Positions 9,014 through 15,931 of a DNA stretch of 22,343 nt are shown here, piece by piece. Both the position numbers and the translations under genes were made by a program. Under the pieces are notes generated by a model, which had not been told where the DNA came from, ran no database searches, and was given only the letters and a program-made list of their open reading frames with translations. Position 1 is the first letter of the stretch, and each line of letters opens with the position of its first letter. The DNA is taken from NCBI GenBank assembly GCA_003427395.1, contig BFEA01000913.1:338399-360741 (forward strand), in the 5' to 3' direction. The DNA comes from Chara braunii. Taxonomy: Eukaryota > Streptophyta > Charophyceae > Charales > Characeae.

Positions 9014-9736
9014 GTTCGGGGACTTGGTGACACCAGCAACCGATCCAAGCGTCAAAGAGTGAAGAGTTGGCTCCACGACAGGAAAATCAACTGCCTGTTC
9101 ATCCAGTAATCAAAATTGAACGAAGATAAATTGGTGGAATTGGGCAACTGGTGGGACAATCCGCAAGTCTGCAGCCCAACACAAGGGTCCAAAGGGGGAG
9201 TGTGGATCCTACGACACAGGGATTTCCATGTTATAATAATGGAATCGGAGGCAGACATCTGGGGCAGGTGGGCATGGATGAGGTAAGAAGCAAGAGGGAA
9301 GGAGTGGCGACTCATGTCGATCTATGCACCAACTGCGACTGGAGAGAGCGTGAGATTCTTCTCAAGCTTGCTCATCGACATCCCAACGATCGACAATATG
9401 ATCCTGGCAGGGGATTGGAACCTTTTCCTGGACGAGGCACTGAAAACCGATTCATAGATAGCAGGCAGAAAAGATGTGCAGACACCCTTAGACCTATCAA
9501 CGAAAACTAAGCTCTCGAGGCCTTTTTGGCTGCTCTCGCGAGAGGACCCAAGCTACACCTGGATCTCACGCCTACAAAGAGAAAGGGGTATGGTGGTAAA
9601 ATGCAGGTTGGATTGTTTTCTGGTGGCACAGACAACACTAGAAGGGGTCACAACAGTGCAGCAAATCAACAACTCAATCTCATACCAAAAACTGATAATC
9701 GTTGAAATCGAACTGCGCTTGAACATGGGAAGATGA
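9014..9736 (+). pseudogene. LINE ORF2 endonuclease domain (APE/EEP fold), inactivated
   Basis: This is the most certain protein similarity in the window. In order, the frame shows VRGLG (9014-9028), the FIQ that should lead to the catalytic Glu (9101-9106), SKGGVWIL (near 9187-9210), SIYAPTATGE (9317-9346), GDWN (9410-9421), YTW (9554-9562), RLDCFLV (9605-9625) and SYQKL (9680-9694). These are the ordered motifs of the endonuclease-exonuclease-phosphatase domain that nicks target DNA at the start of LINE integration. Three stops interrupt it: 9107, 9284 and 9455. The first falls exactly where the metal-binding Glu of the QET/QES motif belongs. The terminal SDH motif, which holds the catalytic Asp-His pair, reads SYQ. 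Asp and Asn of GDWN are kept. The frame closes at 9734. The product cannot be functional. Confidence 0.88.
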
Positions 9737-9790
9737 ATGACATTTTTCAGGTTGAGCTCAACAAGTTTTGGAAGACCGTACCAAATACCC

Positions 9791-10390
9791 TTTCAAGGGT
9801 ATTTCGTGTACTTTTTGCAAGTTACACCCTGTGTGGTTTCACTTGTAGTTGACAACGTTATGAGAAGCCATGACACGACCTTGGCGGGAGTTGGTGAGAT
9901 TGGATCGGGAGAGAACCAATGCATGAAATGAGAGGTGCGTCGCGGCTTGCTAAATAGGATCGTTGATACGGGCGGCAAACCGCATATGTGCAGGGGAACA
10001 TTAAGTTATCGCCTTGATGGGTGATGCTCATGGTGTGGTCAGTGGCATCAAGGGCTAGCGGTAGCGTGCCCTTAGTGCGACGGGCAGCATGCCGGTAGCT
10101 GAAGTGCGAGACCTCGCACGAGCGGTGCGAAGGTTCGGTGCCCATAAGTTCGGGCGATGAGCCGAGGGGTGGCCTTGGTACGGTTCGGTAAGCCCGCCGT
10201 GATTGTAGGTATCGTTCATAAGAGGTTGTACATTTGTTTAATCCAAGTTGGGGCTTATCCCTATTGGTTATATTATTGGATTTTCAGGTTGTAGATGCAT
10301 GGATCGAAGCTCGCAAGCGACAAGGGAGCGACGGAGTGTTGGAACAACTAAAAAAAACGAAGGGTTGAGGGTTTCACATAGCTATCCTTT
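9791..10390. other. Unassigned sequence after the truncated LINE
   Basis: The position where a reverse transcriptase should begin is instead GC-rich unassigned sequence. It contains a compact inverted repeat, GTGCGAG and CTCGCAC with a 2-nt loop (10104-10119). Frames here are short and show no known motif. No long terminal repeat or transposon end could be fixed. Confidence 0.45.
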
Positions 10391-11020
10391 TTAGTTTTGC
10401 AACCGGTCCCGGCCATGGGCCTGATTGGCAGGACCAAGGGGGTCCTAGCGGTCCCTTCCCCTCACCCTTCTCCAATCTTTCTTTCAATTTTATTTTTTAT
10501 TTTATTTTTTTTATTTTTATTTTTGTCCCATTTTTTTGGGACACGGCACCAGCTCCGATACCGGTTCCGAGACCCGCAGTGAAACCGACGGGCTTAGCTC
10601 ATTTCATACACCTATGAGTTGTTGAAGGCGCGGGCGGTGGAGTTTAACGTGGATGCCAAGCGGTGGGTGTTGGCCCACGAGGCAGAAGAAACCTGAGTGG
10701 CAGGGGCCCTCTATGGGTGCACTGTCTGCCACCCATGATCTGCAATGAGAGGTTTGAGTGTGAGCATGCCCGCTGGGCCCCGAAAGATGGTAAACTATGC
10801 CTGGAGCGGGCGAAGGATACTATAGCAGAGGCCCACAATGATATTGTGCAAATCGCTTGTCGGGCTCGGGCATAAGGACGAAAGGTTAATCGAGTCAGCT
10901 AGTGGCTGGCTTCCTCCGCAGTTCCCCTTAGGATAGTTGGAGTTGTTGGATGATGTGTTGTGAAGTGGAGCTCGACATCAATAAGGAAGGGGAATGTACG
11001 CAAAAACGATGTGAAGCTTG
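10391..11020. other. Unassigned sequence with a T/A-rich core
   Basis: A GC-rich stretch (10399-10460) and another (10540-10585) flank a T-rich core (10470-10535). AACCGGTCCCGG near 10400 and, on the other strand, AACCGGTATCGG near 10566 are weakly inverted, but no target duplication was found. A 70-codon frame at 10663-10875 has no recognisable domain and is within chance length. Confidence 0.3.
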
Positions 11021-11326
11021 ATGCCTGATGGCGAGGCGGAAGTTAGTGATCTTGCTCGATTCTTGACGGAATCGGGCGTGAAAAGAAGTAAAGTGGGGGT
11101 TTCGGGGTGGGCGACCCCGGATATGTAGTCAGATTACGAGGAAAGTTAGTCGGATGGGAGTTAGAAGAGAAAAATGGTGCTCAAGAAGGTCGAGAAAATA
11201 GAAGAAGAAAGAACAAATGTTGAAGTACTCAGCCATTTCTCGACCGATTGGGCGAACGGAGGTGCTAATTGGGGGTTTTGGCATGCTACGAATCAGATGG
11301 CAGGTTTAGTTTTTGCGTTAGATTAA
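11021..11326 (+). pseudogene. Unidentified coding-like fossil
   Basis: From ATG at 11021, frame 2 gives a peptide with an acidic, Ser-rich middle (residues about 34-50), a basic/acidic coil-like part (KRKMVLKKVEKIEEER) and a Trp-rich end (WANGGANWGFWHATNQ) before TAA at 11324. Three TAG codons interrupt the acidic stretch, in positions where codons for acidic or Gln residues would suit. I do not recognise the family. A gag-like linker of a retroelement is one possibility. Chance openness is not excluded. Confidence 0.25.
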
Positions 11327-11402
11327 CAATTTGGCGATTAAGGGATGTGGGGGTTGCGCGGTGTAAACAACAGGGTGTTGAGAATTACATGTCTATCGTG
11401 GG

Positions 11403-11435
11403 ATGAATCTTCCCGTATTTTAGGGGAAGATTCAT
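11403..11435. repeat. Perfect 12-bp inverted repeat with 9-nt loop
   Basis: ATGAATCTTCCC (11403-11414) pairs exactly with GGGAAGATTCAT (11424-11435). The right arm and the bases after it recur 290 bp downstream: 11426-11443 and 11716-11733 match at 17 of 18 positions. The downstream copy has its own small hairpin, ATCTTCT/AGAAGAT (11705-11721). Confidence 0.85.
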
Positions 11436-11479
11436 TCTCATTTAGCCCAGAACGAGCGCAACAGTGCAGCGGGCAGTGA

Positions 11480-11660
11480 TTGAGCTTCGCACAGAGAAAA
11501 GAGGTGGAGATTAGGAGAGAGAAGAAGAATGTGATCTGTAAAAACGGGGTGGAAATCGAGACAGAGGAGATAGGAAGGCGCTTGGAGGAAATAAGGAAAG
11601 AGGAATCGAAGGAGAATGGGGCAACACGCAGAAGACAACGGGGTAGCAGCGGGCGGACTT
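11480..11660 (+). other. Purine-rich stretch
   Basis: The + strand is strongly purine-biased. Frame 2 is open from 11480 to 11692 and gives a Lys/Glu/Arg-rich peptide, which is what purine-rich DNA produces by default, so this is weak evidence for coding. There is no recognisable domain. Confidence 0.4.
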
Positions 11661-11662
11661 AC

Positions 11663-12088
11663 CTAGCGCTGGTGATCCTGTTCGTCATCTGAATATATTT
11701 TTCCATCTTCTACCAGAAGATCCATTCTCATTTTGCACATTTTATGAGTAGAATTGCGGGGCACGGGTTCGGAGTCCCGTTGCTCCCCGTATTCATCGTG
11801 CTCATCTAGCTTCTCAACGTGATCGGGCCATTCCACGTGGCCATGGTGTTGTCCACTTTGGTCGTCCCCTTTGTAATCATCGTCGTGTTCGGCTTCCCAC
11901 AATGGTTGTCTTCTCTGTCCCCACGTTTCCAGTGCTGATTCGGCATTGACGTCTCGTGGGTGACTGCAATACCGCTTGCGCTCGTCCTCACTACCAGGCA
12001 CGCTCGTTGGAATGACTATATTTTGTTGTTCCTTAACTGGGAGCAGTTGAAGAATATGAACCTGACCGGAGTTCGGAGCCAGGTGCAT
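11663..12088 (-). CDS. Acidic 141-codon open frame, doubtful
   Basis: This is the longest uninterrupted frame in the window apart from those inside repeats. The product is highly charged, with a His/Asp/Glu-rich middle (residues about 68-100), and shows no known motif, signal peptide or membrane segment. A frame of this length is expected once or twice by chance in 22 kb searched in six frames. Its start abuts the (AG)n tract. I list it only because of its unusual composition. Confidence 0.15.
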   Translation of the reverse strand: MHLAPNSGQVHILQLLPVKEQQNIVIPTSVPGSEDERKRYCSHPRDVNAESALETWGQRRQPLWEAEHDDDYKGDDQSGQHHGHVEWPDHVEKLDEHDEYGEQRDSEPVPRNSTHKMCKMRMDLLVEDGKIYSDDEQDHQR

Positions 12089-12095
12089 TGAAGGA

Positions 12096-12097
<2 letters not shown>

Positions 12098-12160
<63 letters not shown>

Positions 12161-12229
12161 NNNNNNNNNNNNNNNNNNNNNNNNNNNNNNNNNNNNNNNN
12201 NNNNNNNNNNNNNNNNNNNNNNNNNNNNN

Positions 12230-12297
<68 letters not shown>
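12098..12297. repeat. (AG)n microsatellite containing an assembly gap
   Basis: AG repeats run from 12098 to 12160 and from 12230 to 12297 with no interruption other than the Ns. The true repeat length is unknown. Long frames crossing it in the track (Arg-Glu or Leu-Ser repeats) are artefacts of the repeat. Confidence 0.97.
12161..12229. other. Assembly gap (69 N)
   Basis: Sixty-nine undetermined bases lie entirely inside the AG microsatellite. This suggests that the assembler could not resolve the repeat, and not that unique sequence is missing. Confidence 0.98.
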
Positions 12298-12299
<2 letters not shown>

Positions 12300-12929
12300 T
12301 TACACCTTTCTCGGTGGTGTTCATCCCAGCATTGATCGCTCTGCTGCTCGCCACGCCGCTCTTGGCAATACCATCCTGCGAAACCACAACCAAGGAAACG
12401 GGTCTAGAAGAATTGGAGGGGAAAGAAGACCCTATTGAGCTTGACTTTAGTTCGACTTTGTTAAATGACTTGAGAGGTGTAAAATAAGTGGGAGCTTTAC
12501 AGTGCAAGTGGAATACCACTGCATTTAACGTTATTTTACTTTTTGTAAGGTGGAGCCGGGACTTTGCCCCTGCTTCTCGATCCAAGGTGCAGACCCTCGT
12601 GTGTCCTGTCTGATCCGAGCGAAAAACATTGTCGGGTGCGGAAGATAACACAAGTGTTCTAAGATGAGCTCAACGAGAACATAAATCTCATATGGAGAAA
12701 AACAGGCGTTGTGCCTCGTGGTCGTCGTTGCGATTATGATCAGCACTATGCCTAGTACTCGTTCGCTATGTCCCGATGTTTGTCTTCATCCGCATGAAGG
12801 CGCTGTCGTGTGCATTCATCCTCTAGTGGGACCCTCCCATCCGCGTTACATAGGATTTGGCAGGACTTGTCGCATAGAGCGTCTTGCCGCTCCGACCGAG
12901 TGCGCCAGTCATACCTCTCTCGAGCCCCT

Positions 12930-13377
12930 ACGATAGGATAGGGTCACGCGAGGCACTGCTTACCTCCACCCACGGTATCCCTTGGGTAGGCATATCCCCG
13001 TCGAGCTCCCGGACCACATGCGAAGGATTTTCGTATGCAATCACAAAGGTGGTCCGGCCGAGGGTGTTTCTCATGTGTTGTAGCATAGGGGGTACGTGCA
13101 GTTAATGCCCGAATCGAACCCGCACGAAAATCGTCGCCCAAGGCGTTGATCTCTCGAGTGCGACTCTACGCCGGTCGACTAGGACGACTATTCTAACCAC
13201 GCGATACACTTTCCAACGAAGAAATTTGTTCTTCCTTACAATATCGCGCCTAACCCTTTTTCCTATCTGACCAGCAATGTTTCTTGAAATGGAACGCACG
13301 GGCATCACGTGTAAGAATTGGCATAAATAGGACGCCGCCTCACAAGCCTCTATCAAAAATGACCAGCCATGCATCAA
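12930..13377 (-). pseudogene. Unidentified coding-like fossil, minus strand
   Basis: One minus-strand frame runs from 13377 to about 12930 with a single internal stop (TAA just below 13105). The first 91 codons include QIGKRV and IVVLVDRR. The part after the stop includes LGRTTFVIAYENPSHVV and GIPWVEV. The style recalls LINE ORF1/gag-like proteins, but the order of the pieces does not match a DUF4283 domain and I cannot assign it. A tRNA-like segment overlaps the same strand (13107-13185), so part of the openness may be coincidental. Confidence 0.25.
13107..13185 (-). other. tRNA-like segment (A-box and B-box), minus strand
   Basis: On the minus strand, CTAGTCGACCGGCGTAGAG (13164-13182) resembles a D-arm/A-box, and GGTTCGATTC (13111-13120) is a perfect B-box. 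They are 43 bp apart, as in tRNAs with a long variable arm. The T-stem does not pair (GCGGG against CGGGC), so a working tRNA is unlikely. A tRNA pseudogene or SINE head fits best. Confidence 0.35.
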
Positions 13378-13379
13378 TA

Positions 13380-13889
13380 CATGAGCAATCGCAAAGATGA
13401 AGTACTATGTAGTGCCCATAAAGTTGCGGTCCTATCTGAGTCATGGGACCGCATTCGATGCTCAGGTATCTGCGGAAGCGCGCCGAAGAGGTCGATCTTT
13501 TAGCGAGCGCAAAAGCGGACTGAGCACCCTACCATCTTCTGCACCATGCGATGCCCCAAAGGGTGTCGAGTAAGATAGCTTCGAGGGCAGATGGGGATTC
13601 GGAGTGGTGGTGAGTTGTCTGACGTACCACCTCCTGCATGTTAACCCTTCGACCCGAAACCTTATCGTTCACCAAAATAACTTTAAACAAGGAGAAATTC
13701 AAACCGTCGGACTCACACAGTCATGTAAATGATTATAGGTATGACCCATGGAAAACATGTGAGCGTGTTGGCGAAGACTGTCGCACACAAAGAGATGACC
13801 TAGTCGCACGTTGTTCCCTTAGCGAGGGTTCGACCCATAACCGATTCCGTGTGAGACTTTAAGTGTAGTCCGCACTCGGAAACGTTTAA
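13380..13889. other. Unassigned sequence
   Basis: No repeat, transposon end or recognisable frame was found. GGTTCGACCC near 13829 matches a B-box by itself, but no A-box lies at a suitable distance. Confidence 0.4.
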
Positions 13890-14345
13890 GAGGAACGCTC
13901 GGGCGAGGGAACGCATAATATTCAGTTATGCGAACCCTCGAGATCAACTGTCTTGGTGACGCTTCATGCGTTACCCACAATCGCTCGATCTCCTACGGGA
14001 ATCAGCGTTGCATACAACACTCAAGTGTCAGAGATGAGGTATCGTGAAGGGAATACCCTTCATGATATTGAACGACTGAAGAATGAGTTGTTCAACCCTC
14101 GTGGAGCTTCTGACCTTTAGGCGGAGCGTCATGCTCGACAACGCACATATGCTCAACCCATAGGGAAAACCCTTTTGAGTGGAGTTAGAGCCTGGAATGT
14201 TATGGACAAGGACCTCGAATTCCAGTTCAGGACCAACATCCGACTAGACTACTTCAACTATCAAATACGAGTGTGCGCATTACTGCAATATCGCGAAGTT
14301 CGTGCGTGCGCTCTTTCTCTTAGTCATCATAATTGCACAGAATAA
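13890..14345 (+). pseudogene. Unidentified coding-like fossil
   Basis: Frame 0 is open for about 151 codons with one TAG at 14118 and ends at TAA 14343. The peptide has balanced composition: HDIERLKNELFN before the stop, then AWNVMDKDLEFQFRTNIRL and YFNYQIRVCALLQYREVR. It resembles a real globular protein more than shadow frames do. It could be the part of a retroelement polyprotein between known domains, but I recognise no motif. The length alone is not statistically compelling. Confidence 0.28.
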
Positions 14346-14605
14346 GAGTGGTTCAAACAATCGAACAAAAGGTTGTGGTATCCGACGATGGGGAGAGCAA
14401 GAATGCAATGGAACGAGACGTGGGTTCTTTTGGGGCTTCTTCCCGACAGGGATTCATGGAAAAAGGGGTTGGGGCCACGTGTCTTATGTGTGAGGTCATT
14501 TGGGAAGATAGAAACAGGGTGAGATTTCAAAAGCGACCATTGTCAGAAATGAAAATCAAAATCAGCATCAAGAGAGGACTCAAACATGTCATCGGTGTGG
14601 ATTAG
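14333..14605 (+). pseudogene. Possible LINE ORF2 C-terminal fragment
   Basis: This 90-codon frame contains CLMCEVIWEDRNRVRFQ (near 14483-14533). That resembles the segment ending in an IW..RN.V.F pattern after the zinc-finger (zf-RVT) part of plant LINE ORF2 proteins. If it came from the LINE at 6365-9790, the reverse transcriptase between them has been lost or replaced by about 4.7 kb of other sequence. It is in frame 2, like the endonuclease, but over this distance that means little. The match is short. Confidence 0.25.
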
Positions 14606-15663
14606 AGGAGAAAGGCAAATTTTGTGAGAGGTAGTAAAAAGCAGAGAGACGGGTTCCAACGGATTTGGGCTCGAGGAATTCAATTGGTAGTAGTGCATTT
14701 GACCCGTGGACTAGTCATCTCCAAGTGGATGCTGGATTTAGATCGCAGAAGATATAGGGTAGATAGTAGCCACAACGTGGCATGTATATTAGTAGCAGAA
14801 GTGGCTCCGTTTCAGACCAGGTCACTCGGTTCTACGGAGCGTGCCACCTTCCAACCAAGGCACTTGGTTTTAGGGCCGCGGTGGGCCACTTAGGAGTGTA
14901 TCAGTAAACCCAACACCCAGACCCATGGGACCGAGTTAGTCCCAGCTAAATAGATATAAGTAGTTAGTTATAGTTGAGAGGCCTTAGTAGGAGAGTTGAC
15001 GAATCTGGTTCTACCCCATATTAAGTCTTCTTTGGAATGAAGCAAGATGGACGAAGAAAGTTTAAGATAATTTGTTGAGATAAGTGTTAACGTTGGAAAA
15101 TCAGTAGCAGAGACTTTCCATAGGCAAAAGCCTTTAAGTTATTGGTTGATGCTATCAGTACCCTGGGTCGAATTGTGAGGTCCCCGGCCTCAATCCTTTT
15201 TTATAATAAATGATGGGAAGCCAGATGGATGATGCAAGTAGTTTGGGGCGGTTCGGCAAGAGGGATGCGGTCCCTCATTTAGAGAAGAACAACCGTACCC
15301 ACTTACCTTATAGTGGGCACGACACCCTCGTGTGGTGGCTTGTGTATTACGTTAGCAGGCACCAAGCTCTATGGGTCGACCATATTCAACGGATTTGAGA
15401 CGGACACCATTTTGTAGATCAGCGTGACCCTCCTGCTCGTGTTGCTTTGTATATTTATCTTATCATGCACTGAGCCCTCATATCCCACCATATTGATTTT
15501 TGCAACTCAAAACATATCTGGCTCCCTTACCCTGTTTCAGTCCAAACCGAGCAGTCTTCTTCATCGTATTATATTTTAATGTATATCCTTGCGTTGACCA
15601 CGACTCTCGTGTGAGTTGTTGTCGATGACAACGTCGCAAGGAATCACAATTCTTGATCTTGTT

Positions 15664-15665
<2 letters not shown>
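14606..15665. other. Unassigned sequence
   Basis: The frame after 14605 stays fairly open to 14893 but has no recognisable motif. From 14900 to 15665 I see no repeat, element end or domain. Confidence 0.4.
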
Positions 15666-15704
<39 letters not shown>

Positions 15705-15713
15705 AGCAAACAA
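15666..15713 (-). repeat. 48-nt poly-T, possible retroelement poly-A tail on the minus strand
   Basis: Forty-eight consecutive T form the longest pure homopolymer in the window. On the minus strand this would be a poly-A tail ending a transcript-derived insertion whose body lies at higher coordinates (15714 onward). No target duplication was identified at its outer edge (GGAACAAGATC on the minus strand). Replication slippage on a shorter tract is the alternative. Confidence 0.5.
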
Positions 15714-15736
15714 GGCTTCAATCTATTTGTGGGGAG

Positions 15737-15764
15737 CAGCACGTGCTGGGAACCGAGCCCAGCA
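15737..15764. repeat. Two overlapping palindromes next to the poly-T
   Basis: CAGCACGTGCTG (15737-15748) is a perfect 12-bp palindrome with a CACGTG core. Overlapping it, TGCTGGG (15744-15750) pairs perfectly with CCCAGCA (15758-15764) around a 7-nt loop. The two pairings share bases, so they exclude each other. Confidence 0.85.
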
Positions 15765-15931
15765 TCCCATATGAAAATTTACATAGAATTTTGAAAGTTT
15801 GAGATACCGGGGCCATTACACGGCTTTGGCTAAGAAAATTTTGAGCTACTTAGAAAATTACAACGACGAAATTCAGAAATAGGCAAAATTTAAAAAACGA
15901 CTTGGAACCCCCCCGTCAATCCTCTTTACCG

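Larger units (their letters stand above)
6365..9790 (+). mobile_element. LINE (L1-type) fossil, 3'-truncated
   Basis: The + strand reads as a decayed non-LTR retrotransposon. An ORF1-like part is followed by a long frame that ends in an apurinic-type endonuclease domain. Reading frame 2 is carried without any frameshift from about 7586 to 9736, interrupted only by stop codons. The region is A-rich on the coding strand, as is common for LINEs. The reverse transcriptase expected after the endonuclease is absent: coding similarity fades near 9790. Real LINE insertions usually lose the 5' end, so this 3' loss points to a later deletion or insertion. No poly-A tail or target duplication was found. 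The left boundary is where coding similarity becomes visible, not a measured element end. Confidence 0.75.

Noticed and set aside
10395-10570. AACCGGTCCCGG and an inverted AACCGGTATCGG around a T-rich core as a further MITE.
   Set aside because: The ends match poorly beyond 12 bp and no target duplication of any usual length was found.
12016-12651. Long minus-strand frame of 211 codons and its + strand counterpart at 12088-12438.
   Set aside because: Both run through the AG microsatellite and the N gap; the length comes from Leu-Ser or Arg-Glu repeats.
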